NCBI GenBank assembly: GCA_036874045.1
Contig: CM072344.1
Span: forward strand, 10,574,501 to 10,638,500
DNA from: Cymodocea nodosa
Taxonomy: Eukaryota; Streptophyta; Magnoliopsida; Alismatales; Cymodoceaceae
DNA length: 64,000 bases
Reading direction: 5' to 3'
Shown: positions 31,640 through 43,594 of the stretch, in pieces
Numbering within the stretch: the first letter of the stretch is position 1
Layout of the letters: every line of letters starts with the position of its first letter
Notes under the pieces: generated by a model
What the model was told of the DNA's origin: nothing
Database searches by the model: none
Seen by the model: the letters and a program-made list of their open reading frames with translations, nothing else
Translations under genes and position numbers: made by a program

Positions 31640-32971
31640 TTCTGTATCATGAATAGTGCATGTTTAGACAACTCGTTAAGTTAGAGTTTTTTTTGTATAG
31701 AGGTCACGTGAGAACTCGTTAAGTTAGAGGCTTAAAGGTTAAAATAGGTCACGTGATAACTCGTTAAGTTAGTGTTATACACGTGGTGAAATTATAAGTT
31801 ATGAATGTTGTATTGTATCATGTGAGGTGCACATGTTTAACTCGTTAAGTTAACATAACTAAATGCATTGAGTTGCTATATTGAACACTAAGACAATGCG
31901 TTAGGTTAGCGTTATAAACTTAAGTTGTTATTTTTGCATGTGGTAAAATTCTTATTATAAAAACATTTGTTTATTACTGGTTCGTTGAGTTATCATAACA
32001 CAACGAAGATGGTTTGTTGAGTTATCATAACACAACGGAGATGGTTCGTTGAGATAGCATAACACCACAGACTTAGTTCGTTGAGTTAGCTACAGTACTT
32101 GTCACGTGAAATGGCACATGAGGAACTCGTTAAGTTAGAAACGTTATGTTATATATATACTTGTGTTACTCGTTTAGTTAACATTAAAGTAACGACTTCT
32201 TATTACACTAATGAAAAACATTTGGATGAGAAAGTTTATTTTGCAGGAAATTTTTCAAAGATCCAAGATTGATGATTATAGGAAATTTGAAATATAAACG
32301 TGGGGTAGAACGTGTGTGTTTCGATGAAGGAAAAAGAAAAGACGTGGAGAAGTGGAAAACTGGTAGTGGTTAAACGTAAAGGATATGCATGAAATGAAGA
32401 TATAGTATAAAAGGCATAGAATTCTCGTTGATCAATTTATCCTTGCACACAAAATGAAAAATCTTTTCAAGGATCAAACCTTCCCTGTACACCAAAAGAA
32501 AAATCTTTTTTAGGGATCAAAAACACCTTCTCGGGGAAAATCTCTCAAGTGGAAGAAAGTTCAGTGAAGCATAAAAGGTAAGATTTTTGTCACTGAAGAT
32601 TTGAAGTATTAAAAGAAAGCAAATTCGGTGAAGCATGAAAAGACAAGATATTCGTCACTGAAGAATTGCTGAAGAAGAAAAAGAAGAAGAAGAAAGATTT
32701 CAAACAAGGAGAAAAGTTTTAAATTCTGCAAATTAGTTTTCTTTGTTTGTAGTTATGAAATTGTTTAGATGATACTTGGTATTGAAATATAATTGCATCT
32801 ACAATTTCTAAGGAAAATTGAATTGTATATTGTAATTGAAACCTTGAATAAAAATGATTTTATGAAAACAATTTCTCGACTTGTTTTTGAGTTTTAAAGT
32901 TTCAATTATATTTCAGAAAATATTAAAAATACACAATTCACCCTCCTCTTGTGTAGCCATACGATCCTACA
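31640..32971 (+). repeat. C3 partial LTR
   Basis: It matches C1 LTR from about 11504 to 13037 and ends CGATCCTACA at 32971. The first ~250 bp are missing. The TATA box is at 32406-32414. Immediately after it lies the RT of the minus-strand gypsy element G1. Confidence 0.88.
31978..32100 (+). repeat. 32-bp tandem repeats in C3 LTR U3
   Basis: Three copies, the last partly changed, of a unit starting GGTTCGTTGAGTTATCATAA and ending ACAACGGAGAT. The reversed array is in C2 (about 22495-22615). C1 has only one diverged unit next to its hairpin block. Confidence 0.75.
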
Positions 32972-33613
32972 AAAATGATCTTTCCTAGTCATAGCATTCA
33001 GCTTTCTATAGTCTATACATACTCTTCATCCTGATTGAATTCTAGTAGGTTTCAAGTCTTGACTTTCATTCCTAATAACTGTTAATCCTGATTTCTTGGG
33101 AACTACATGGATTGGACTAACCCATGAGCTATCAGAAATCGGATAAATTATGTCATTATCTAACCATTTCACTATTTCCTTCCTTACTACTTTTTTAAGG
33201 TTTGGATTTAATCTCCTCTTAGGAATTCTAATAGGTTTAGCATTCTCTTCTAAATATATGTGGTGACAGCATAAAGTTGAACTTAACCATTTTATATTAG
33301 TCATAGTCCATCCTATTGCTTCTTTATAATTTTTTACTACATCTTTAAATTTAGCTATTTGATCCTCTTTTAAATCTAAAGCAGTAATGATTGGACAAGT
33401 TCATTTATCTTCTAGAAATATATAGGTTAATTCAGGAGGTAAATGTTTTAATTCTAAATGTTGCCAATCAGAAGCTAGAGCTCCTAATTGAACATCATCA
33501 TTTTCTAAATTAATTTCTTCCAGATCTCCTTCTATATTTATGCTTTCACTTTCTTCTAAAATTTCAAAATTGATTTGCCTATTTAATTCTTCTTGAATCA
33601 CATCATCTAACAT
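32972..33613 (-). pseudogene. pol: G1 RT N-terminal part
   Basis: The minus-strand translation gives the Athila-type RT start: [47 protein letters not shown], then [18 protein letters not shown], where it ends abruptly at the C3 LTR. TGA at 33026 and TGA near 33398 break it. It aligns with G2 59450-59120. The rest of G1 RT, RNase H and integrase is not present on the other side of the copia block. Confidence 0.85.
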
Positions 33614-34207
33614 ATCTCCTTCATCCTATAAAAAGTCTATGGTATGTAAGGACATTTCTAACTCCTCAAACCTTTTTGGTTTGAAAATATTTAATTGAGT
33701 ATCCTCATTACTATATGCTAATTTCATTACTCCAATTTTACAATTTATAACAGCCCCTGATGTTGCTAAAAATGGCCTTCCCAAAATTAAAGATGTATCA
33801 CTATTTTTATGCTTAATTTGTTGGGAATCCAGAATTACAATATCAATAGGATATATAAAATTTTTAATTTTAATTAAGACATCCTCTATTTTTCCTTTAG
33901 GGTATCTTATACTTCTATCAGCTAATTGAATAACCGTACTAGTAGGAGTTAAGCCTTCTAATCCTAAGGATGCAAATATATCACTTGACATAACATTTAT
34001 ACCTGCACCTAAGTCTATTAAGGTTCTTTTTAGAATGGTATTTCCTATGATGCATGATATAACAGGGATTCTAGGATCAGATAACATTTTAGGAATTTGT
34101 GGTAGAAATAGGGAACTACTTTGCTCAACTAAAAAGACCTTTCTAAGAACTTTTCGCTCTCTTTTCCTAGTACACCAATCCTTAAGAAATTTAGCACAAG
34201 GTGGCAT
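33614..34207 (-). pseudogene. G1 retroviral-type aspartic protease region
   Basis: It shows CIIGNTILKRTLIDLGAGIN with VMSSDIF, VIQLADRSIRYPKGKIEDVL and LILGRPFLATSGAVINCKIG, the protease pattern of Athila elements (DLGA in place of DSG/DTG). A TAG separates it from the RT frame. Confidence 0.82.
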
Positions 34208-35201
34208 TTTCTACAATAGATCTAACAAAGGAATGTTAACTTGTACTTTTTCAAAAATTTCTCTGATTTTTTCTTGTTTTTCAGGTATTGTTTGTTGTAA
34301 TCTTTTAGGATAGGGTGCTAAAGATTTTGATTTCAAAGACTCTTTTTCTTTCAGTTGATTTGTTTGATCATTTTTAGTTTCATTCGCAGATTCAGATTAT
34401 TCTTCAGTGATTTCTAGATTTTCACTATTACATTTTCATTATCATTTTGATTTTTACTCTTATCCACCTTCATATCATTTTCATTTTGAGTTCTTGGTGG
34501 TATATCAGTTCCAGATCTTAATGTTATACATATATCTTCCAGATTTTCATTACTCTCATGATGTTTTTGTATATCATTTTCGTGATTATGATCTTCAATT
34601 GTTTTTAGTTTTAAAGTGCATTCTTTAAATTCTCTTGCATTAGTATTTTCGGTTTGTTGTATATTTTGCAAATTATATAGGTTTACAACATTATAATTTT
34701 CATTCTCCTGTTGCATAACTTGTATTTCATTGTATATTTGTCTAATGCTTTTAATTTTCTTTCCAGATCATCTAATCTCATTGCATTCAATTTTTGATCA
34801 ATTTTCATTGTGGTTTTTTCAGTTTCGTAAATTATATCCTTTTTAGGTTCTGAATATGCTTCATTATAATTTAATTGGTTGACTTCTTGTTGCTAACACA
34901 TAAAGTATTCCAGTTTGTCCAGATTTTACTCTATACTATGCTCCAGTCTGTCATACCTATCCCAAATTTCAGTGTCTCTCAACATATTACACATTCTATA
35001 TTGACCATCAATTGGGTAAACTATAGGATTCTCATACTTGGATCTATTATACTGAGGATAATTCATTTGTTGTTCATGGGATCTAACCATCTACAAACGT
35101 CTCAGTTTCAAACAGTTAGAAATGTCGTGTCCTTCAGAATTGTAGAATTCACATATGCTAATTACAGGTTTTAGAAATCTTTGAGCATAAGCATATGCCA
35201 T
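34208..35201 (-). pseudogene. G1 ORF1 N-terminal part (zinc knuckle, no capsid)
   Basis: ATG at 35201 starts MAYAYAQRFLKPVIS and leads to a degenerate CCHC knuckle, CEFYNSEGHDISNC, in which the second Cys is Tyr. A poorly conserved acidic region follows, with CITLRSGTDIPP near 34510 matching the TLR-G motif of G2. At least two frameshifts and several stops are present. No capsid domain lies between the PBS and the knuckle. Confidence 0.65.
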
Positions 35202-35296
35202 ATTCTCAATTACAGAAGAAAACACACAACTCTGGCTATTAAAATGAAACAGCTCTAACAGTTGCTTATATTAATTCAATTCTATTCAATTCAATT

Positions 35297-35313
35297 CCCC
35301 GGCAACGACGCCA
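35297..35313 (-). other. G1 primer binding site (tRNA-Asp)
   Basis: The plus strand CCCCGGCAACGACGCCA is the 3' end of plant tRNA-Asp with one change (GACG for GGCG). It is therefore a PBS on the minus strand, 7 bp inside the LTR end at 35321. This fixes 35321-37369 as the 5' LTR. Confidence 0.9.
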
Positions 35314-35320
35314 TAAAACT

Positions 35321-37369
35321 TGTTTATGTTTTCCAAGCACTACACTAGAAAAACTTGGATTTGTTACTTCTATTTTTACTTAGTTAATTTATCTTTATGC
35401 CTATTCATTCTTTTAGAAGTAAACAAACAACCTTTAATACAATTTAGATATTAATTCCAATTTGTACTTTAACTGCAAGTGCACAGTGTCTATTGTATCA
35501 GTGTGCAAGTACAAGTCGATCCCATAGGGAATTGCTGAAGAACTTGAGAACTGTTCGTTTGTTAACAATCAAATTTATATATTCAATAAGCTCTCCGTTG
35601 AATTACAGTTAATTCAATGGACTAAGTTTGTTGAGTTATGGCTAACTCAACGAACTAACCTCATGGACTTAAGTTAACTCCATGAGTCTGTCTTTTTTCT
35701 TTTTAATACTGCTATTTACAGAGGAATTCGGCCAACCATTGGCGATTCCATAGATTGTAAATAACATCAATTAAGCTTTTTAATGTTAGTTAACATTGGA
35801 TTTATCATTAAGCAGTATTAACATTCAGATAATTCAAACAGTAACCACTAAAATATTTAAGTCTTTTGAACGAACCAATTTTAGTAAACTGTAAAACTAA
35901 AACAACATAAAACAATCACAACACTGACAAAGATAACATTAATCACGATACAACACAAACAATACAACACTCAAATACAACATACAAACATAGATAAATT
36001 GTTTTTGGTATTTTTGTTTTAATATGAACATGGAAATGGGCGAAAGTTGAAATGTAAAGTAATCTCACTTGACAGTAAATACTTCCAACACTACTTGCAA
36101 CGCGATTACACCACTGAAAATTAAACCACTTACAATTCTATCTCCTCTCCCTATAGAATCGCGAGTCCAGAATTGCAAGATGATCTCCTCTTCAGCATAC
36201 AAGCATCAACCCGAAGACAAGGCTAAAAGTTTTACGATCTCCTGAAATATGAGTCAGCGCTTGGTGAAAATGGCTTCCCTTCCCGCGACATGATCACTCC
36301 TCACACTAGTTGTTAGGCACTACGTTTGGCTCGAAATCGACCCGACATCAGGCAAGTATCCTCACAGACCTCCGATGGTTGGTGATTGTGGTGGTGATGA
36401 TGATGGTTGGTGTGGTACTTCAGAGAATTGCGACGCTAATCCTCCTCTACACACACTATCCACCCATCGATCACACCCTTTCTTCTTTTTCTTCTTTTCT
36501 TTTATATTTCTTCAGTAGTAACTGCTTCTGCTTGAATGGTCGGTTGGATTTCCTTCATTCGTATCAAAGGCGATGATTTCTTTCCCTGCGCGATACATGC
36601 AGTCGTGGTTTTTCTTCCAACTATTTGTTCCTGCAACCGCTATAGTGGCATATTAGAAAATATATAGTTCGTGGAGTTACAGATAACTCAACGGACTTTC
36701 TTCGTTGATTTAACTATAAAACACATGCATAAATTTAACTATCCGATGCTCAGGTGCATTTCGGATACTTATAAACTTAACTATCCGATGCTTAGGTGCA
36801 TTTCGGATACTTATAAACTTAACTATCCGATGCTCAGATGCATTTCGGATAGTTACAGATAACTCACCAATATATAACTTAAGTAAATCTACCAGATCTC
36901 GACACGCGTTAGCAGTAGTTTAATCAGAAAATAACATTTCAGAGAGTTACAGAGCTAACTATCCGATGCTCAACTGCATTTCGGATAGTTAGAGATAACT
37001 CACTGAAAATTCACTTAAGTCATGCATTATGGTTTCGACACGTGTACTTCAGGAAATAATAAAATATTCTCTCAAAACATAACAGTTCGGCAATTTAAAC
37101 ATAACTATCCGATATGTTCGATCTGTTAAACTTAATTGTCCGAAATATCAGAAAATTCGGATACTTAAGAATTTCATAGCCTGCAACTTATCAATAGTTC
37201 AGAAATGTACTAAATTAACAGTAATTCCCCAAAATTAAGCAAATTCTTCAATTAAAGCATATAACAATGCAATTATAACATAATGACTTAATTCTTATAT
37301 GATAAGCTAAATATTATGCAATTAACCATCATTTAACCGTTAATAAAATGCACTTTTTCATTCTAAACA
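35321..37369 (-). repeat. G1 5' LTR (2,049 bp)
   Basis: On the minus strand it begins TGTTTAGAATG at 37369 and ends GGAAAACATAAACA at 35321. A TATAAAAG box lies at 36499-36506 (minus). It has three consecutive copies of a roughly 50-bp unit with GCATTTCGGATACTTATAAA and AACTATCCGATGCT at 36735-36860, and hairpin/ACTTAAGT/ACGTG modules at about 36865-36920 and 36985-37055. About 400 bp are collinear with Sirevirus C4 42755-43150. Confidence 0.9.
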
Positions 37370-37387
37370 CTTAACTTCCTAAAGGGG
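37370..37387 (+). repeat. residue of the Sirevirus into which G1 inserted
   Basis: CTTAACTTCCTAAAGGGG matches C4 46408-46424 just before its polypurine tracts. With the third-ORF shard at 1618-1707 it suggests G1 landed in a C4-family element. Confidence 0.5.
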
Positions 37388-37503
37388 TAGGGGCAACGGT
37401 TGGTGATACACAAAAAGACAAGTTTGCCCCTATACAAATTATCAAAGAAATACAACCATATAAAAAGACACATATATATACTTGATGGAAGACACATGCA
37501 TCA
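37388..37503 (-). repeat. C5 LTR fragment in inverted orientation
   Basis: 116 bp that are the reverse complement of 39980-40095, the first part of the C5 3' LTR. The LTR terminus (TGATGCATGTG, reversed) is exactly at 37503 and abuts C5 integrase sequence. Confidence 0.85.
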
Positions 37504-39909
37504 CATGAAGCTTTTTCTTGCTTCAAGCATTGGAAGAAGCAGGTAGAAAACTAAATAGACAGAAAGGTAAAATATCTTAGAACTGATAATGGTCTTGAGT
37601 TTTGTTCTCAAGAATTTGATAACTTTTGTAATGATGAAGGCATTGCACGGCATAACACTGTTAGGTATACCCCTCAGCAAAATCGAGTGGCTAAAAGATT
37701 GAATAGAATACTCCTAGAAAAGGCACGTTGTATGCTGTCTCATGCAGGTTTGAGTAAGAAGTTTTGGGCAGAGGCTATTAACACAGCTTTCTATCTGGTG
37801 AACAGGTCCCCTTCTAGTGCCTTAGATGGGAAGATACCTCTTGAGGTATGGTTGAAAAGATTTGCTAGTTATTCAAAGCTCAGAATTTTCGGGTATCCAG
37901 CTTACTATCATGTGAACAATGGCAAGTTGGAACCACATGCCAAGAAAGACATATTTGTGGGCTATGGTGTTGGTGTAAAGGGATACACGATATATGATAT
38001 TGAATCTCACAAAGTACTATATAGCTGTGATGTTACTTTTGATGAGAATTCTCTTTTGCAGGCAATAGATAAACTAGCAAGTGAAACACCAGAAATTGAG
38101 CACACCCTTCCTGAACAGATGGAGATAGATGACGCACAGCCGCCGCCTATCACTGATCAAGTTGAAATTAGAGAAATCTCATCTGAAACTTAGGAAAATG
38201 AAGTTGAGGAGGAAGAGGTGGAGCAACCACCACCAAGAACCATTGGCAAAGATCATCTTAGAAGAGACGTTAGACCTCCGATTAGATATGGTTACGACAG
38301 TTTGGTTGCTTTTGCCTTACAAGTAGCAGTTGAGGTGGAGGATTCTGTTGATCCACCTACATATGAAGCTGCAATGAAAGATTCAGAAGTTGGTCTTTGG
38401 ATGTCTGCTATGGAGGAGGAACTCCAATCTCTCCATAAGAACAAGACTTGGGAACTAGTGAAACGTCCAAAGAACACAAATATTGTTGGTTGCAAATGGG
38501 TCTATAAGAAGAAGATTGAGACTCAAGGCAATGCAGGTGTGCAGCACAATGCAAGATTAGTTGCCAAAGGTTATTCACAGCGAGAAGGAGTTGACTTCAA
38601 TGAGGTATCTGCTCTTGTTGTACGTCATACATCTATTAGAATTTTGTTATCTATTGCTGCAGCACAGAATTTAGAATTGGAACAACTAGATGTAAAGACA
38701 AACTTCTTGCATGGTGAGTTGGAAGAAAATATTTGGATGGAACAACCAACAGGGTTTGTGGTGAAAGGTAAATCTGATTGGGTGTACAAATTAAATAAGT
38801 CCTTGTATGGACTTAAACAGTCACCATGACAATGGTACAAAAGGTTTGATGCCTTTATAGTTAAAGTTGGTTTTAGACGCAACAACTATGATTCATGTGT
38901 ATTTGTTAAAACTCTTGGTAAGAGTACACATGTTTATTTGTTATTGTATGTTGATGATATTCCTATAGCTGCGAAGAATATCGAAGTGATATAGGAGCTA
39001 AAGGACACATTAAAATCAGAATTTGATATGAAGGATCTTGGTCTAGCTGGCAGAATTCTTGGAATGGAGATTAGGCGTGAAAGAAATTCTGGTAAGCTGT
39101 TTTTGAATCAACAGAAGTATATTGAGAAGATCCTTAGCAGATTTGGTATGGCTTCATGCAAAGCCATTAGCACGCCTTATGACAGAAATGTCAAATTGTC
39201 ATCTGCGATGTGTCCACAAATTGATTCTGGAAAGCTTGATATGCAACGAGTTCCTTATGCACAGGCAATTGGAAGTCTTATGTATGCTATAGTATGCACT
39301 AGGCCTGATCTGGTATATCCTTTGAGTGTTGTTGGTAGGTTCATGTCCAATTCGAGCAGGGAACATTGGAAAGCAATTAAAAGGATATTCAGATATTTGA
39401 AAGGAGCTCCAGGTGTTGGCTTGATGTATGTAGCAGATCAGGGTTGTACTATGGCTGGTTATATAGACTCAGACTATGCAGGTGATGTTGATAGAAGGAG
39501 ATCATTATCTGGTTATGTCTTTACATTTGCGGGTTCTATTGTGAGTTGGAAATCAACTCTTCAGCGTACAGTATCTCTATCCACAACTGAGGCTGAATAT
39601 GTGGCTATGACAGAAGTTGCAAAGGAAGGGATTTGATTGAAAGGCTTACTTAGAGACTTTGGTTGGCACATTGATAAAGCTGATATCTTCTGCGGTAGTC
39701 TTAGCACTATTTGTCTCTCCAAAGATAATGTCTTTCATGATAGAACTAAACATATTGATGTTAAGTATCACTTCCTTAGGAATGAAGACATGATAAAGAT
39801 TATGAAGGTCAACACAAAGGACAATCCGGCTGATATGTTTACAAAGGGCGTTGTTGAGAGCAAGTTCAAGCATTGCTTGGACTTACTCAATGTCTATTGC
39901 TGCTGCTAA
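37504..39909 (+). pseudogene. pol: C5: Tork/Tnt1-like copia pol, N-terminus missing
   Basis: One frame from mid-integrase to TAA 39907. Integrase: YLRTDNGLEF, then QQNRVAKRLNRILLEKAR, where the catalytic Glu of the usual VERxNR reads Lys. RT: WVYKKKIETQGN, LDVKTNFLHGELEENIWMEQ, YGLKQSP, LLYVDDIPIAAKN. RNase H: SDYAGDVDRRRSLSGYVF, STTEAEYVAMTE, then DRTKHIDVKYHF and NPADMFTKGV. Stops at about 37546, 38191, 38827, about 38992 and 39634, with no frameshift. The sequence is clearly apart from the Sirevirus pol here and fits the Tork (Tnt1-94) lineage. Gag, protease and the first half of integrase are missing. The element sits inside the C4 RT. Confidence 0.88.
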
Positions 39910-39965
39910 CCCAAGTTGGGTCTTGGTGATCCATCACCTGTTCGTGGTGAAGATTGATGAAAGAC

Positions 39966-39979
39966 AAGGTGGAGATTTG
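39966..39979 (+). other. C5 polypurine tract
   Basis: AAGGTGGAGATTTG immediately precedes the TG start of the 3' LTR, as in Tnt1-type elements. Confidence 0.75.
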
Positions 39980-40350
39980 TGATGCATGTGTCTTCCATCA
40001 AGTATATGTATGTGTCCTTGAATATAGTTGTATTTCTTTGATAATTTGTATAGGGGCAAACTTGTCTTTTGGGTATCACCAACCGTTGCCCCTATATATG
40101 TAAGTGGTCATCCACGTTCAAGGGATGCCATGCCAAACCATCCCTTGATTTCGTTCTTCCCCTTCTTTGTACCAGCAACCATACAGCAAGGAATCACGAT
40201 AAATTGATCACCTATGGACGTACCCGTGTTGGGGAACCACGTAAATTTGTTGTTCTTCGAATTCTCCACTCGTAATCCTCTCTTCCACGTAGATCTCTTC
40301 TCCATGCCACCCCTAGATGCTCCACGTTTGTTTGATCTTTCCGCACAACA
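39980..40350 (+). repeat. C5 3' LTR (371 bp)
   Basis: It begins TGATGCATGTGTCTTCC and ends CCGCACAACA, with a TATA-like CCTATATATG near 40088. The first 116 bp recur inverted at 37388-37503. Right after it the C4 RT frame resumes ([12 protein letters not shown]). Confidence 0.85.
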
Positions 40351-41589
40351 GCTTGTTATATGGATTTCAAATTATATCAAATGGATGTTAAGATTGCTTT
40401 TTTAAATGGATATATAAAAGAAGAAGTGTATGTAAAACAACCTCCAGGTTTTGAAGATTCAAAACATCTTGAGTATGTTTACAAGCTTAAGAAGGCACTA
40501 TATGGCCTTAAACAAGCTCCTAGGTCTTGGTATGAAAGATTATCTAAATTTCTTATGGAAAAAGGGTATTCTATGGGAAAGGCAGATCATACTCTTTTTA
40601 TCAAGAAGATCGAAAAAGATATATTAGTAGTTCAAATCTATGTAGATGACATCATATTTGGAGCAACAAATGATAAATTAGTTGAGTCCTTTTCGAAAGA
40701 CATGACTAATCAATTTGAAATGAGTATGATGGGTGAACTATCATTTTTCCTAGGCTTACAAATTAAGCAATTAGATCAGGGTACTTTTATTTCACAAGAA
40801 AAATATACTTAAGATTTATTAAAGAGGTTTTGTTTAGACAACACTAAAACAAAGAATACACCAATGAGTACTATCACCAAGTTGGATAAAGATGACTCTG
40901 GAAAAACTCTAGATGTAAAACAATATAGATGTATGATTAGTTCATTACACTATTTAACAACTAGCCGACCAGATATTATGTTTAGTGTGTGTACTTGTGC
41001 TAGATATCAATCAAATCCTAAGGAATTGCACCTACTTGCTGTTAAATGAATTTTTAAATATCTATTAGGAACTATCAATTTCGGACTGTTTTACTTTAAA
41101 TACAGTTCTTTAAACTTAGTAGGTTATAGTGATGTTGATTTCGCAGGATGTAAGTCTGAAAGAAAAAGCACCAGTGACACTTGTCAATTGTTAGGCAACT
41201 CCTTAGTGTCATGATTTAGCAGAAAGCAAAATTGTGTAGCATTATCTACAACTGAAGTTGAATATATAGCTGCTACACTTTGCTGTGCTCAAATCTTGTG
41301 GATCAAACAAACCTTAAAAGATTTTAATTTAGACTATGAACCAATTAAGATTTTCTGTGATAGTAATTCTGCAATTAGTTTATCTAAAAATCATGTCTTA
41401 CATTCACGAGCAAAACATATAGAAGTTCGACATCATTTTCTAAGGGATAATGTTATAAAAGAAAAAATAGTATTAAATTTTGTTCCTACCATAGAACAAT
41501 TAGCAGATCTATTTACAAAACCCTTAGATGAAAATACATTCTCAAAATTACGATTAGAACTTGGTATCTATAGGTTATCTGATATTTAA
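40351..41589 (+). pseudogene. pol: C4: Sirevirus RT-RNase H fragment
   Basis: From the RT motif [20 protein letters not shown], through [14 protein letters not shown] and [14 protein letters not shown], to RNase H (TTEVEYIAATLCCAQILW, CDSNSAISLSKNHVLHS) and the end ADLFTKPLDENTFSKL. Stops: TAA 40810, TGA 41047, TGA near 41212. One frame. It is a diverged relative of the C1 pol. The 5' half of C4 is absent, replaced by C5 and G1. Confidence 0.88.
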
Positions 41590-43594
41590 ATGGTCCTGTT
41601 CATTGTATTTTGGTTTGTATTTTAGAATTTAATGTCTTTATTATTAAAAAAAAAAAACTAAACAACATATCTATTTTCGAATTACAATTTTCTAGTAGTT
41701 AAGAATTTATGAAATTATGATTTTTATTGAAGTCAATTTATTTAAGAAAAATTCAGAAAAGATTACTTAAGGAAAAGTTAAATTGATTCAATGTGAGTGC
41801 CAACTATATTTTTGTTACTTATGTATATGGTATTATAGAGATTTTAACAGGAAAATACATAGAAAGTATGTACTTTTTATTAAAGGAAAGTCATTAACAT
41901 TCTGTTAGAAAAATTAAGTATTGCGGTTGCCTCTAATTTAATTTACTGTCTTGTTTTATTTTTGTTTATTTTTTGTCTGTAATTACTTGAGTAATTAAGT
42001 CCATTGGGGGATCTTAAACCCTAGTCACTTAAACCAACTAGTTTGGGATGTGCTGACTGAAAACTCATTTTGCAAGTAATTCAGATTATATTTAAAAAAT
42101 ATATATATATATTACGTATTCTCACTTGTCATTGAGTAATTGGTTATCTTTCCCCTAAGCAAGGGATTATGATCACGTAAAAAGATGATATTGTGGGAGG
42201 TAATACATAAAATATATATATATGAATTTAAAAAAAAAAGAAAAAGGGGCAATGTACTCAAGCTTAATTTATCTTTCAAGGTGTTATAACAATCCTGACA
42301 TAATCTATGCATATAATCCTTGTTATTTTTGTTATTATCTACTCTTTACACATAATGTACGATATTTATTTGTCTTAAGTTGTGTACTCATTATTGAAAT
42401 CTTTTAAGTTTCTGTAGGTACATCTCTATGAATTATCTTTTGTAAACTGAATAAGATAAAAGCTAGAAAGTCTAAATTGTTAACTCTACTACTTATTTTT
42501 GTATTTCATTCAAATTAAAAAAAAGGAAAAAGGAGAGACTCAAATCTATTTAAGGCTTAGCATCCTCTTTAAGTAAGCTATTTGACCTTTTTAAGCCAAC
42601 TCTACTTAGGGCTTGACAACCTAGATTAAGTACGCCATAGATTCTTTACACTACATTTATGTAAGGGGAGCAATTTCTCGTATAATAATTCATAACTTTT
42701 GAACTATTATATGTTTTCATGAAAGAATCTACATAATTTCAGGAAATACACCTTAATTAAGTACATTTCTAAACTGTCGGTGACTTGCAGGTATTTTAAT
42801 TCTTAAGTATCTGAATTTTCTATTATTTTGGCAAGTTATATTACAAGTATCGGACAGTTGTGTTTTAAAACGTTCAATAGACTATTTTATTATTTCCTGA
42901 AGTACACATGTCGAAACCATAATGCATGACTTAAGTGGATTTTCGGTAAGTTATCTGTAACTCTCCGAAATACGTCTAGGCATCGGAAGGTTAGATTTGT
43001 AATTGTCTGAAACATCTCTTTATTATAAAACTACTTAAGTACACATGTCGTGATCTGGACGATTGACTTAAGTTATCTTTCGAAAGGTTATCTGTAACTC
43101 TCCGAAATGCACCTAAGCATCGGATAGTTAGGTTTATAAGTCTCCGAAACTTTTTGAACACCTTAAGTTCAAATTGTGCACATGTTGAATTTCACTGCTT
43201 TATAATGTCTCAATCGAAACTTGAACAGTTATGTTTAAATCTTCTACTTTTCACACCTACTCCTTCGAGAAACTCGAATAGTTATCATAAGTCTTCGAGT
43301 TTTCTCACTTTTTCACTTAGCCTAAAGTTATTTTGTTTATATGCACAGTTACGCTAAGTATTCTGCAATTGTTCGTTGTAAAACTTATACAGTTATTGCA
43401 AGCACTCGAGTTATTTATCGGTAATGGATCTTTTATTTATGATTTCAATGATTGAATCCATTTATCCATTTATAAACTCGAAGAGTTATGAATGTTTTAC
43501 TAACAACCTTTCGTGTTTCTACCTTGGTAAAACCCTAGCTTCACAATCTTTCCTTCCACTAAGTTCTACAGTGCAAAGCGAAGATTAATCAACA
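41590..43594 (+). other. C4 spacer with a gypsy-LTR-like block (42755-43150)
   Basis: No gene is seen. AT-rich with short TA repeats near 42100 and 42205. From 42755 to 43150 it is collinear with the G1 LTR (reverse complement of about 36770-37215), including TTATTTCCTGAAGTACAC, CATAATGCATGACTTAAGT and the paired GTAACTCTCCGAAAT motifs. The block lies about 450 bp before the third-ORF ATG in the same sense as the G1 LTR. Confidence 0.65.

Noticed and set aside
35297-35313. tRNA-Asp-like 3' end.
   Set aside because: Only 17 bp match and they sit beside an LTR end. It is a primer binding site, not a tRNA gene. The same holds at 61325-61341.
37388-40350. DNA transposon with terminal inverted repeats, because 37388-37503 and 39980-40095 are inverted.
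   Set aside because: The interior is copia pol and the repeat is the start of its LTR after a PPT. The right LTR extends 255 bp beyond the inverted part. An LTR rearrangement explains it better.
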